This document shows, in pieces, positions 16,979-25,252 of a stretch of DNA of 64,000 bases. Numbering within the stretch: the first letter of the stretch is position 1; each line of letters starts with the position of its first letter. Below the pieces are notes generated by a model that was not told where the DNA came from, did no database searches, and worked only from the letters and a program-made list of their open reading frames with translations. The position numbers and the translations under genes are program-made. The stretch comes from Bacteroidota bacterium. Its GTDB lineage: Bacteria; Bacteroidota; Bacteroidia; Cytophagales; Cyclobacteriaceae. Location of the stretch: the NCBI GenBank assembly GCA_016178785.1, contig JACOSO010000040.1, forward strand, positions 1-64,000. Direction: 5' to 3'.

Positions 16979-17686
16979 ATGACAAAGAAGTACCTGGGTC
17001 ATCTATTAATCATCTGCCTTTTTCTATTGCTTACCTCCTTTCAGCAGAACAAGCCTATTAAAAGTCAAATTAAATGGCTTTGCGATTCCAAGTGGAAAAA
17101 GATTTCAAAAGAGGAACAAAGAGAGTTTGATGAAAAAGGAAACCTGGTTCAGTGGCTTCAATTTACATCCAATGCATCTATTTGCGATACCTTCAAATAT
17201 GAATATGAAGGAAAAAAGATAGTGAAGGAATATCGAACAACTTGCTACTCTGATCTCGCAAAAGGAACGGTAACTCAGAATAAATATGGTACAAATGATC
17301 GGTTAGAAGAAAAACAATCTTTCGAAAGAAAGAAACTGACTAAAGTCTCAAAATTTAAATTCAAATCAGCAAGTGATAAATATCCTTATATAAGAGAAGA
17401 TTACTTTGACAATGAACAAAATGCAACAACCATCGCCAATCTTAAATATGATTCTCGAGGAAATTTAATTGAAGAGGAGCAAAATGTATCAGGAAGTTGG
17501 TTTGGCACGTTCACATATAAATTCGGTAGCAAGAACCAATTAATTTATGAAACAGGATCAGTCGATGGAGGAGTCGGGCTTGTTGAGAGGTATTACATTT
17601 ATGATAAAGATATTCTAGTCAAAGACTCGGTGAGAATTCCAGGTTCACCAACTGAGTTTCATGTTTATGAGACTAAGAAGTTATGA
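16979..17686 (+). CDS. Secreted protein with YD-like repeats, unknown function
   Basis: 235 residues with an N-terminal signal peptide (about 1-22, LLIICLFLLLTSFQQ). The rest contains repeated Tyr/Asp/Gly units such as FDEKGNLVQWLQF, YDSRGNLIEEE and YIYDKDILVKDS, resembling degenerate YD (Rhs-type) or MORN-like strands. No catalytic motif was seen. Its stop codon overlaps the start of the next gene (ATGA), so the two are translationally coupled. Confidence 0.75.
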   Translation: MTKKYLGHLLIICLFLLLTSFQQNKPIKSQIKWLCDSKWKKISKEEQREFDEKGNLVQWLQFTSNASICDTFKYEYEGKKIVKEYRTTCYSDLAKGTVTQNKYGTNDRLEEKQSFERKKLTKVSKFKFKSASDKYPYIREDYFDNEQNATTIANLKYDSRGNLIEEEQNVSGSWFGTFTYKFGSKNQLIYETGSVDGGVGLVERYYIYDKDILVKDSVRIPGSPTEFHVYETKKL

Positions 17687-18015
17687 TGACTAAAAAATCA
17701 ATAACGCGATCACTGGTAATTATTGCAATCATCGCGCTTATCTATTGGCCAATCCGATTCGCAACATTAATATGCTTATGGCTGCAGTACGGAGAAAGTG
17801 CTCAGGGGTCAATCGATTCTGAGAATGCTTATCAATTTTTTCCAATCAGGCACCTTCCAATGCTATTACCAGTTATTCTTCTTGCTTATCAGTCGGTCAG
17901 ATTCAAACTGTGGACAAATGACAAAGAGAAATTAAAATCCAACATCCTTGCCGTTATTTGCGGACTGATTCTCTATTTCTTGTTTGAGAAGTTTGAAGTA
18001 TTTGACGGCTCATAG
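17683..18015 (+). CDS. Small membrane protein coupled to the YD-like protein
   Basis: 110 residues with three hydrophobic segments (about 10-35, 60-75, 90-105). It starts at ATG 17683 (or 17686) within the stop of the preceding gene. No family was recognised. It is followed two bases later by copy b of the structured repeat. Confidence 0.65.
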   Translation: MMTKKSITRSLVIIAIIALIYWPIRFATLICLWLQYGESAQGSIDSENAYQFFPIRHLPMLLPVILLAYQSVRFKLWTNDKEKLKSNILAVICGLILYFLFEKFEVFDGS

Positions 18016-18016
18016 A

Positions 18017-18061
18017 TTTTTCCTTCTCAGCGGTGTCTCCCGTCTCGGGGGAACTGTGCGT
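18017..18061 (+). repeat. Structured cassette-like repeat, copy b (left half)
   Basis: TTCCTTCTCAGCGGTGTCTCCCG, TCT, CGGGGGAACTGTGCGT: the left half of the repeat, with the CCCG/CGGG hairpin intact and no GACTCT half. Confidence 0.65.
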
Positions 18062-18125
18062 ATATTTCGCAATGATTGTTTCCTTTCTAAAAACCTGCTA
18101 ACGATGTAACCCAAAAAAAATACCG

Positions 18126-18785
18126 ATGGAATTTATTACCTACAAGAAATACTATGAACAAGAAAGGGCTGATGTCTTGAAACAGATTCTCCAAGAAAAC
18201 AATATTGAATTTCAAGTGGAAGAAGAAAGAGAAAGTCTAGATACTTTGTATGGCGATAAACACTTCCCTAGACAGTTTTCTATAAAGATCAAACAAGAAG
18301 ATTTTCCAAAAGCGGATGCCGTCTTAAAGGAATTAAGTTTAAAAGAATTAGCCACCGTTGGTAAAGATCATTACTTGTTTGAATTCAGTGATGAAGAACT
18401 TTTTGAGATTATCTCTAAGCCAGATGAGTGGAATGAATTCGATTTTGAACTTGCTAAGAAGATTTTAAAAGACCACGGAAAAGAAATCAATGAAGACACC
18501 GTACTCTTGCTAAAGAATAAACGTCTCAAAGAATTGGCAAAACCTGAGGACAGGCAAACTACTATGGTTTATGCTGGATATTTTTTTGCACTGCTCGGTG
18601 GCGCTATCGGTGCGTTTATAGGATGACATTTGTGGACTTACGAAAAAGTAATGCCTAATGGACAACGAACTTATGGTTTCGTAAAGGAAGACCGGATGCA
18701 TGGAAAAATAATATTCTACATGGGGATTATCTTATTCCTTATCTATGCCTTCATCCGATACGAAGATTATTTTTCTAATATGTAA
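18126..18785 (+). pseudogene. DUF2007-like protein gene with an in-frame TGA stop
   Basis: The first 166 residues (18126-18626) give an N-terminal DUF2007-like signal-transducing domain (MEFITYKKYYEQERADVLKQ), an acidic helical middle, and the start of a membrane helix (YFFALLGGAIGAFIG). The frame then meets TGA at 18624-18626 but continues open for another 52 codons in the same frame: HLWTYEKVMPNGQRTYGF, KIIFYMGIILFLIYAFIRYE, then TAA. Family members typically carry Trp at the stop position (IGWHLW), so this looks like TGG changed to TGA. Either a real nonsense mutation, a sequence error, or readthrough; the truncated form could still be made. Confidence 0.7.
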
Positions 18786-18800
18786 AACTGCAATACTTCA

Positions 18801-18886
18801 GTTTCCCTTTCTTTGCAGTGTCTCCCGTTTCGGGGGCGCTGCATTGTGAATGCATCAGAGTCCGAGGCGAGACTCTGTCGAGAAAT
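18801..18886 (+). repeat. Structured cassette-like repeat, copy c (full)
   Basis: Full copy: GCAGTG-TCT-CCCG-TTT-CGGG-GG-CGCTGC forms the first hairpin, CAGAGTC-cgaggcga-GACTCTG the second, and it ends CTGTCGAGAAAT. Confidence 0.8.
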
Positions 18887-18908
18887 GAATATCTGTTACC
18901 TTTATTGA

Positions 18909-19391
18909 ATGAGACAGCCTCAAATTACCCAAGATCACATTGACCAAATCCTAAATGAGAAATTACCATTAATGCATTGGGAACTTCAATTAGGTATTGG
19001 AGTAGTTTACGAAAATGCACCTCTCAATGTAAAATATAAAAAACCTTATCTTGAATATGGTCAGAATCTTTGGAAGGCATTCGAATATGATTTATTTAAT
19101 ATCATCTGTAACAAGGACTCTAATTCTCCAAAGGAGTGGATAACTGATCTTGTAACAGGAGACATTCGCAATGCGATAATTGGTGTGGCCGCTGTTATTA
19201 CTTCAAAATACGATGTTTCAATGGGCATCGCAATCCCAGTAACAGCTCTAATAATAAAAACTGGAATTTTAAAATATTGTTCAGGTACTCCAAAGAAGCC
19301 AAAAAAAACTGTTAATGAAATTCTTGATAAACTACTGAATCGCAAAGTCGGCAAAAAAGGAAAGAAGAAAAGAAAGAACTCACAAACTTGA
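18909..19391 (+). CDS. Hypothetical protein with a hydrophobic core and very basic tail
   Basis: 160 residues. The N-terminal half is soluble and aromatic (ITQDHIDQILNEKLPLMHWELQL). There is a hydrophobic centre (about 95-120) and an extremely Lys-rich C-terminus (from about 126). No family was recognised. Copy c of the structured repeat lies 22 nt before its start and copy d begins about 10 nt after its stop, so it is a one-gene unit. Confidence 0.65.
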   Translation: MRQPQITQDHIDQILNEKLPLMHWELQLGIGVVYENAPLNVKYKKPYLEYGQNLWKAFEYDLFNIICNKDSNSPKEWITDLVTGDIRNAIIGVAAVITSKYDVSMGIAIPVTALIIKTGILKYCSGTPKKPKKTVNEILDKLLNRKVGKKGKKKRKNSQT

Positions 19392-19400
19392 GACTCATCC

Positions 19401-19467
19401 GAGGTGCCACGCGTTTCTGGCTGTGTTATGATGCACCAGAGTTCGAAGCGAGACTCTGTCGAGAAAT
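19401..19467 (+). repeat. Structured cassette-like repeat, copy d
   Basis: GAGGTGCCACGCGTTTCTGGCTG, GTTATGATGCACCAGAG, TTCGAAGC, GAGACTCTGTCGAGAAAT. The left hairpin is degenerate; the right hairpin and terminal GAGAAAT are intact. Confidence 0.75.
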
Positions 19468-19486
19468 TAAAGAACCAATCCATCAG

Positions 19487-19690
19487 ATGTCAATTTTAAA
19501 ATCAACCATAAAGTATGTAACCCCACTTATTTTACTTGCTGTTTTCGTTTGCAGGGAGTCATCGGGCAACCTTGTCGTTGATGAAGATTTGGTTGTAAAG
19601 CATCAGCTTATCAGCGGAACTCTTTCGAGTAAGGATACTACGGCTCGCTTTGAGTTCCGGATTGTTCGGGCAGTTCGGAGTAAACGATGA
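19487..19690 (+). CDS. Possible small secreted protein, 3' end replaced by repeat DNA
   Basis: A 67-codon frame starting MSILKSTIKYVTPLILLAVF, which reads like a signal peptide, then a short hydrophilic segment. Its last codons lie in the half palindromic element at 19676, so the original C-terminus is probably lost. Treated as a doubtful or truncated gene. Confidence 0.25.
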   Translation: MSILKSTIKYVTPLILLAVFVCRESSGNLVVDEDLVVKHQLISGTLSSKDTTARFEFRIVRAVRSKR

Positions 19691-19745
19691 GTTTCGTGTG
19701 AGATGCCGGAACTCTACCGCTCCTTCTTGCGCAGTCCGGCATGAC
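19676..19745 (-). repeat. Palindromic element, left half only, inverted
   Basis: On the minus strand: GTCATGCCGGACTGCGC ... TTCCGGCATCTCA ... CGAAACTCATCGTTTACTCCG. This is the left arm of the elements at 12.9-15.4 kb, with its 7-8 bp hairpin, but without the right arm. Confidence 0.75.
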
Positions 19746-19782
19746 ACCAAGTGTCCCCACGAACCTTGGCTTAAGGGCACCT

Positions 19783-19866
19783 GAAACTTGACTGCCCCGA
19801 TCAGGAACGTGACACGGTCAATCAGAAACATGACTGCCTCGACCGGGAACTTGACACAGTATCCAA
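19783..19866. repeat. Four 21-nt tandem repeats
   Basis: Four adjacent 21-nt units beginning GAAACTTGACTG, GGAACGTGACAC, GAAACATGACTG and GGAACTTGACAC. Units 1 and 3 end in a TGCC(C/T)CGA(T/C)C-type tail; units 2 and 4 share GTGACAC/TTGACAC. This suggests a 42-nt higher-order period. All frames through it give heptapeptide repeats. Confidence 0.65.
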
Positions 19867-19931
19867 AAGTCCGCTCAAATATTTTTATATTTATTTCGAA
19901 TAAACCAAAAGGAAATGGTTTAAGGAGGAAC

Positions 19932-20018
19932 ATGAAAGAAAAGATATATCGGGAAATGATGAGAGGTGTTTTGATAACGTTTGCATGCATGCCAGTATTT
20001 ATAATTATAAAAGCATAA
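19932..20018 (+). CDS. Possible 28-residue small protein with a strong ribosome binding site
   Basis: ATG at 19932 is preceded by TAAGGAGGAAC, a near-perfect Shine-Dalgarno sequence at ideal spacing and rare for this genome. The product has a charged N-terminus (MKEKIYREMMRG) and a hydrophobic C-terminus (VLITFACMPVFIIIKA), consistent with a tiny membrane peptide. It lies 38 nt before the TraB/EreA-like gene. No homologue is known to me. Confidence 0.4.
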   Translation: MKEKIYREMMRGVLITFACMPVFIIIKA

Positions 20019-20056
20019 AGCTCGCAGACATGTTTCCAAACTAAATATTGAGATAT

Positions 20057-21274
20057 ATGAAAATTAAGAATGGAGTTGCAATTCTGATAATATTGGGAAT
20101 CATCCCATTTTTTAACCTCGCGGCTCAGGAAATACTCACCAGCAACCATCTCAGACCCTACTCGTATGAGTTCATCATTGATAAAAATGAACTTAAAGGT
20201 GATGGTGCTAAGCTTCTCTTACAAAAAATGGAGAACTGCCAATTCGTTTTGATAGGAGAAAATCACTCTTCTTCCCAACTGGGCAAATTCGTAACAACAT
20301 TGATTCCCAATCTTTCGGAATTCGGGTTTAAAAATATGTCTATAGAAACAGGGCCCTACTCTGCAGACAAGCTTATGGAGCTAAGTACAGTTTCCTCTGA
20401 AACTCTTAACCGGCTAAAAAGTTTTAATAAAAAGTATTACAATGGAAAGTACCCTATCGTATTTTTTGGCGGGAAGGAAGACGCTTTGTTTCTTCGGGAA
20501 GCTCGCGCGAAAATGTTTGACTTATGGGGTTTAGATCAAGAGTATGGCAATTCAAATGAATACTTGTTGGATGAAATGCTTCTTTTAACAAAGGGCAAAA
20601 ATTCATACACTGAGTTTGAAAAAATGAAGCGTGATGCTTTTGCCAGCGTGAACGAGATTAAAAAAAGTGGTTCAGCTTCAGACTGCAGGCTGTTAAAGGA
20701 TCCGGCTATTTTAAAATACTTCAACTCATTTGACTCTACCGATTTGCGGGCTCAGGAAATTATTGCAGCCTTGAAAAAGAGTTGGGAGATATACTGTCTA
20801 TATGAAGATGAAAAGTATGATGAAAACAATAAAGTCCGCGCAGATTATATGAAAACCAACTTTATGAACAAGTATAAAAACGCGCAATCGAATGGACAGC
20901 GATTTCCAAAAGTACTTGTCAAAATGGGTCACGGCCATGTGACAATTGGCAACAGTCCTTTGGGTGTTGAAGATGTTGGTAGAATGGTGCGTGAATTGGC
21001 TTTCGCCAACGGAACCACATCCTTACATATTGCTCAAAGACAAAGATTCTGGAAGACTAAAGTGGGCTTGACTGTTGATTTTCTTAAGCAATCGAGAGAA
21101 ATAAGTCCGGTTCTAGAGCTCGCAAAACGAGATCGTTGGGTTATTATAGATATGCAAAAGTTCAGAGAGGCAAAAAAAGAACTTATTATATCAAAACCTA
21201 TGGCCCAGGAGATTGCTCGTTATGACATCTTACTGCTCACCCCGCTTGATAAGCGTGTGAAAAAGAACCGGTAG
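20057..21274 (+). CDS. Secreted TraB/ChaN/EreA-superfamily protein
   Basis: 405 residues from ATG 20057, with a signal peptide (to about residue 23, NLAAQ). FVLIGENHSSSQLG and MSIETGPYS match the Gly-Glu-x-His and downstream Glu motifs of the TraB/ChaN/erythromycin esterase-like superfamily. The later VKMGHGHVTIGNSPLG with two histidines is the corresponding C-terminal motif. Members are metal-dependent hydrolases or haem-binding proteins; the activity here is unknown. An upstream TTG (20048) in frame is less likely than the ATG. Copy e of the structured repeat lies downstream. Confidence 0.75.
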   Translation: MKIKNGVAILIILGIIPFFNLAAQEILTSNHLRPYSYEFIIDKNELKGDGAKLLLQKMENCQFVLIGENHSSSQLGKFVTTLIPNLSEFGFKNMSIETGPYSADKLMELSTVSSETLNRLKSFNKKYYNGKYPIVFFGGKEDALFLREARAKMFDLWGLDQEYGNSNEYLLDEMLLLTKGKNSYTEFEKMKRDAFASVNEIKKSGSASDCRLLKDPAILKYFNSFDSTDLRAQEIIAALKKSWEIYCLYEDEKYDENNKVRADYMKTNFMNKYKNAQSNGQRFPKVLVKMGHGHVTIGNSPLGVEDVGRMVRELAFANGTTSLHIAQRQRFWKTKVGLTVDFLKQSREISPVLELAKRDRWVIIDMQKFREAKKELIISKPMAQEIARYDILLLTPLDKRVKKNR

Positions 21275-21407
21275 ACCAATGAAGGCTATTAGTGCGGTCA
21301 GAGACTCTCCCTTCCAAGTAGTATCCGTGTAATCAAAAAAAGAAGCAAAAAAGAAAAACTCTTATGACTACAGTTATCTTATTGAAATATGGTAATGCAA
21401 GTCTAAA

Positions 21408-21450
21408 GGCGCTGCGTGTGATACGTCAGAGGCGAGACTCTGGCAAGAAA
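21408..21450 (+). repeat. Structured cassette-like repeat, copy e (right half)
   Basis: GGCGCTGCGTGTGATACGTCAGAGGC, GAGACTCTGGCAAGAAA. The right hairpin is shortened and the left hairpin is absent. Confidence 0.65.
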
Positions 21451-21547
21451 GTATGTAATCCATGACGAGGGCGTGTCTGCAGTCGCTTTCTATATTCATT
21501 AAAAAATAACATCTCATAGTCTTTCCTCCATGTCAATTTCCTAAAAC

Positions 21548-21555
21548 TATATTTG
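21548..21555 (+). promoter_or_regulatory. Candidate -7 box for the AraC-type membrane regulator
   Basis: TATATTTG, 31 nt before ATG 21587, matches TAnnTTTG. Confidence 0.5.
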
Positions 21556-21586
21556 CGCGAAACACAGCTCGGTTGTTATTTCGTTT

Positions 21587-22723
21587 ATGAGTTCTCTTAT
21601 CGTTGCGGTCTTTGTACTGATCATTCTATTATTAAGCGTCATGCTGGGTAAAAAGAATAAACTTTTTGCTGACCAATTTCTCATTCTCTATCTCGTTTTT
21701 GCCGCCCTCTGGCACGTTTACATCTACATTGAACATACGGGCCTACTGCAGGAGAGCTATTGGATGCTGATGGGCAAGGGTATTTACCTGCTCCACGCGC
21801 CCTTTCTTTTTCTTTACATCTATGCGCTTACCCGACAGAAAAAATTGCAGGCTAAGTACATGGTCATGCTCTTTGTTCCTTTTTTGCTTTACGTACTTCA
21901 TTTCATTTATTATTATTTATGGGTGTTTGATTCAGTGGATCTTTCCATCAGCAATGGTTTGCTCTATGTCAATGGCTCGGTCGCTGTGTCGTGGTTATTC
22001 TTTGTTATTTCATTTCATCTTATCGACCCGATATTTTTGGTTCTGACTTACGCCTTACTACGCGATTATAAAAGGAGATTATTGGAATCTGTTTCCAACA
22101 CGCAGCGCATCGGCTTGAATTGGCTGAAGTTGCTTTTTTCTTTATGGCTAATGATGTCTGTAGTGTTGGTGCCGATCGGTGTGCTTACGGTGAGCAGCGG
22201 ATTGGTCTCAACCGACTTTCTTGATATGGCTGTGCAAGTTTTCTCAGTGGGCTTCTTTTTTACTATTGGTTTTTATGGATTTAAGCAAACAACTGTTTTC
22301 ACTGACCTGCATTTGAAAGAAGAATTGTCGATGAAAACTGTCTCTAATAATTATGAGCGTTCTGGTTTGTCGGCTCTGCAAGCAAAAGAATATCATAGCC
22401 TGCTACTAACTTTAATGGAGGAGAAGAAACCTTTTCTCAACGGTGAGTTAACCGCGAGTGAGCTTTCGCAGATGGTGGGCATCTCGCCCAATTATCTTTC
22501 ACAAGTCCTTAATAAAGAGCAAAAGCAGAATTTCTTTGATTTTGTAAACGGATACCGTGTGAAGGAAATGATCCTTAAAATGGAAGACTCCAGAAACAGT
22601 CATCTTACACTACTTGCCATGGCGTTGGATTCGGGCTTCAATTCAAAAACAACGTTCAATACCATCTTTAAGAAGGCCACCTCACAAACGCCTTCGCAGT
22701 ACTTCAAGGCTTTACAGAAATAA
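21587..22723 (+). CDS. Membrane-bound AraC family transcriptional regulator
   Basis: 378 residues. Residues about 1-235 form seven hydrophobic helices; residues about 275-378 form the AraC DNA-binding domain, with two helix-turn-helix parts (TASELSQMVGISPNYLSQVLN and LLAMALDSGFNSKTTFNTIFKKAT). The 7TM-AraC architecture is common in Bacteroidota and thought to sense a ligand in or at the membrane. The downstream BAAT-type esterase gene is a plausible target. It has its own TATATTTG box. Confidence 0.88.
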   Translation: MSSLIVAVFVLIILLLSVMLGKKNKLFADQFLILYLVFAALWHVYIYIEHTGLLQESYWMLMGKGIYLLHAPFLFLYIYALTRQKKLQAKYMVMLFVPFLLYVLHFIYYYLWVFDSVDLSISNGLLYVNGSVAVSWLFFVISFHLIDPIFLVLTYALLRDYKRRLLESVSNTQRIGLNWLKLLFSLWLMMSVVLVPIGVLTVSSGLVSTDFLDMAVQVFSVGFFFTIGFYGFKQTTVFTDLHLKEELSMKTVSNNYERSGLSALQAKEYHSLLLTLMEEKKPFLNGELTASELSQMVGISPNYLSQVLNKEQKQNFFDFVNGYRVKEMILKMEDSRNSHLTLLAMALDSGFNSKTTFNTIFKKATSQTPSQYFKALQK

Positions 22724-22791
22724 AATCTGCTAAAAAGTGGAAGAACAGGTTCGATCCATCACGGTGGAACGCTTCCGGTGTTGAACCCCAG

Positions 22792-22799
22792 TACGTTTG
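22792..22799 (+). promoter_or_regulatory. Candidate -7 box for the BAAT-like gene
   Basis: TACGTTTG, 23 nt before ATG 22823, matches TAnnTTTG. Confidence 0.45.
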
Positions 22800-22822
22800 C
22801 CTCATAATTCAATTCAAAAACT

Positions 22823-23659
22823 ATGAGGACAAAACTCGCAACACTTATTCTAATGACTATTGCACTCGGTTGTAGCACCCAAGCCCCAGAAAACTCTGGT
22901 AACGTTGAGAGCATTCTTTACTTGGGCAAGGGAGACAACCAGCCTTTGGTGGTAGGGTTAGGCGGCTCAGAAGGAGGCAACGCCTGGACAAGAAGCCGAT
23001 GGAAAAAAACACGAGATCAATTTCTTGCCAAAGGTTACGCATTTTTAGCCATCGGTTATTTTGGATCAAAGGGTACACCCAATACCCTCGACAGGATTTC
23101 AATTGAAAGCGTACACCAAGCGATTGCTGCTGCCGCCCAAAATAGTAAAGTGGATAAAACGAAGATTGCAGTTATCGGAGGATCCAAGGGAGCAGAGTTA
23201 GCGTTGCTAATGGCGAGTCATTACAACGACATCAAGTGTGTGATGGCGCTCGTGCCAAGTCACTGTGTGTTTCCAGCATTAACACTGAGCGCGTCAACTT
23301 CGTCATGGATGTACCGAGGTGAAGAGGTGCCTTATGTGCCGATGCCCTGGGCAGCTGTTCCGTCTGCGATGAAGCGCGACCTTCGCTCAGCCTTTTCAAT
23401 CATGTTGGAAGATAAGGAGGCTGTGGAAAGAGCATTAATAAAAGTGGAGAACATCAACGGCCCAATCTTTCTTCTGTCGGCCAAGCGAGATGAGATGTGG
23501 CCATCAACTGAAATGAGCGATGAGGTGGTCAAACGGTTAAAGCTGAAAGGATTTTCGCATCCCTATCAACACATGGCCATTGAAGGTGGGCATACTGATG
23601 TGTTGGATCATTTCGATGCAATCTTTTCTTTTCTCGAAAAGAATTTGCCAGCCTATTGA
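22823..23659 (+). CDS. Lipoprotein alpha/beta hydrolase, BAAT C-terminal type
   Basis: 278 residues. A lipobox (IALGCS, C17) predicts a lipoprotein. The alpha/beta hydrolase triad is visible: S121 in IGGSKGAE, D223 in SAKRDEMWPS, H257 in EGGHTDV. The oxyanion region GLGGSEGG follows the first strand. The order matches the BAAT/acyl-CoA thioesterase C-terminal family, but in an exported protein the substrate is more likely an ester or amide than acyl-CoA. It lies 99 nt after the membrane AraC gene on the same strand. Confidence 0.85.
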   Translation: MRTKLATLILMTIALGCSTQAPENSGNVESILYLGKGDNQPLVVGLGGSEGGNAWTRSRWKKTRDQFLAKGYAFLAIGYFGSKGTPNTLDRISIESVHQAIAAAAQNSKVDKTKIAVIGGSKGAELALLMASHYNDIKCVMALVPSHCVFPALTLSASTSSWMYRGEEVPYVPMPWAAVPSAMKRDLRSAFSIMLEDKEAVERALIKVENINGPIFLLSAKRDEMWPSTEMSDEVVKRLKLKGFSHPYQHMAIEGGHTDVLDHFDAIFSFLEKNLPAY

Positions 23660-23800
23660 GTAAAGTCCTTGTTGTTGTTGGTCTCCTGACTAATTGGTTA
23701 TTAATATGGGAACGATGAATTCGATTTTGTTACACCAATCTGGCGCAAGTTTCTTGTAGCAACAATCAAAAGTCATTTCGATATTCGCTTAAAAACCACA

Positions 23801-24265
23801 ATGAACACAATACCATCATTCAAAATTCCGAAGAGATCAGAAGGAAAAGCATAAAACTATGGACCGGCTTAACACCCGAGTTTTATCAATGGCGCCCTGA
23901 TGATAAAGCGCTATCATGCCTCGAAATGGTACGCCACGTTTTGGAAACCGAACACATCTACCATGTTATCGTGAATAACAGAGGCGGCCATGGCGATGCC
24001 GTCAGTCCGTGGGCAACCAGGCCCTACACCAATGTGCAGGATGAACTTGTTTTTTGCCGAGCCTTTCCGGAAGGAATTCATGAAAACCATTAGCGGATTT
24101 TCTGAAGAAGACTTGAATGCAATTCAAATTGTTCGGTCAGAAAGAGTAACCAGAACCCTTGGTGAGTTCTTGCTGAGATGCAACTATCATGAGTCGGTGC
24201 ACACGGGGCAGTTCCTGGCCTACTTAAGAACAATTGGCTTAAATAGACCCAACATTTGGGAATAG
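23801..24265 (+). pseudogene. DinB family protein gene broken by two frameshifts
   Basis: The reading starts MNT at 23801. After one lost base near 23807-23809 it continues NSEEIRRKSIKLWTGLTP and DKALSCLEMVRHVLETEHIYH. A second shift lies in the six-T run near 24048-24053 (five T would restore the frame), giving FAEPFRKEFMKTISGFSEEDLNA, RTLGEFLLRCNYHESVHTGQFLAYLRT and NRPNIWE. The histidines in RHVLETEHIYH and NYHESVH are the DinB metal-ligand pattern. Both errors are single-base indels, so either recent decay or sequence errors. Confidence 0.75.
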
Positions 24266-24268
24266 TGT

Positions 24269-24310
24269 TTTTTCTCCGCAGTGTCGTTTCAGGCTGCGTT
24301 ATGATGTGCT
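24269..24310 (+). repeat. Structured cassette-like repeat, copy f (left half)
   Basis: TTTTTCTCCGCAGTGTCGTTTC, AGGCTGCGTTATGATGTGCT. The GCAG/CTGC stem is present; the GACTCT half is absent. It begins four bases after the DinB stop codon. Confidence 0.65.
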
Positions 24311-24319
24311 CATTTCATT

Positions 24320-25138
24320 TCAACGCACAACGGTAACTCTTAAGAAAGTAGCCGGTATCGAAGTGGTATTCTTGTCACTGCTTTTGTTTTGACTGTTACA
24401 CAAAACTTCTAATTCATTCAGCAATGACGCGGCCTTTCCATTCTTTTCGGCTGCCTCAAACGCATTCATCGTAGGGCCGTAATAATTCTTGAACGTGTTG
24501 ATGAATTCGGAGGGTGAATAAGGGGCATTGAATGTAAACGTATCTTTTACAAATGAAATGTTTTCTTTGGGTATGCCGGCATGGGTAAAACGTTCGATCA
24601 CATTGTTCTCAACACCCCACAACATGGGGCTAATAAAACCGTCTGGCGGTGGTGGCGTATAGGCCGAGCTTATTTTCAATACTTGCGCTACGAAAGTAGG
24701 ATCGCCCGGTATCCAGTTCCCCATCACTATTCTTCCACCTTTGCGAGTAACGCGCACCATTTCTTTAGCAACGTCAAAAGGTTTTGGTGCGAACATGGCA
24801 CCGAAGATACTTACCACAAGATCAAAAGTCTGATCTTTAAGATCACGCAAATCTGTGGCATCGCCCTCTTGAAATTTACAGTTTGTAAGTCCTTCCGTTT
24901 TTGCCCTTATGTTTCCAGCTTCAACGAGATTGTTCGCAATATCAACGCCTAAAACATTGGCACCTAGTCTTGCTTCAGGAATTGCTGTGGTACCATCGCC
25001 ACAACCGAGGTCAAGAATGTGAAGGCCTTTGGTGATTTCAAGTTTAGAGACAAGCGCTGTTCCGCTTTCTCTCATCGTGTCAGCTATTCGGGTGAAGTCT
25101 CCTTTTTCCCATAGCGCTTTATTTGGATTCATATTCAT
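24320..25138 (-). CDS. Class I SAM-dependent methyltransferase
   Basis: 272 residues. Motif I is ILDLGCGDGT (41-50), with the acidic NVLGVDIA strand after it, a GDATDLRDL motif II, and FDLVVSIFGAMFAP as motif post-II. The type-11 fold and later family-specific part resemble ubiquinone/menaquinone-type small-molecule methyltransferases; the substrate is unknown. It is downstream of the AraC gene on the same strand (114-nt gap), so may be its target. Confidence 0.85.
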   Translation of the reverse strand: MNMNPNKALWEKGDFTRIADTMRESGTALVSKLEITKGLHILDLGCGDGTTAIPEARLGANVLGVDIANNLVEAGNIRAKTEGLTNCKFQEGDATDLRDLKDQTFDLVVSIFGAMFAPKPFDVAKEMVRVTRKGGRIVMGNWIPGDPTFVAQVLKISSAYTPPPPDGFISPMLWGVENNVIERFTHAGIPKENISFVKDTFTFNAPYSPSEFINTFKNYYGPTMNAFEAAEKNGKAASLLNELEVLCNSQNKSSDKNTTSIPATFLRVTVVR

Positions 25139-25252
25139 TTGAGTGGAGTTTAGTATTTAATGCTTTTTTGTTGATGGCAAATTATAAAACAAAAATATGC
25201 TATGACTTAAAGCTCGGCTTTACTGTAAAGTCCAACTATTATCCTTAAAAGT

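Larger units (their letters stand above)
21275..21586. other. Intergenic region with repeat copy e and a promoter
   Basis: About 310 nt. It contains copy e of the structured repeat (21408-21450) and the -7 box at 21548. No gene was seen. Confidence 0.5.

Noticed and set aside
19788..20018. Longer plus-strand open frame over the 21-nt repeats
   Set aside because: The heptapeptide repeats come from the tandem DNA. Only the last 28 codons have a ribosome binding site, so only these are listed.
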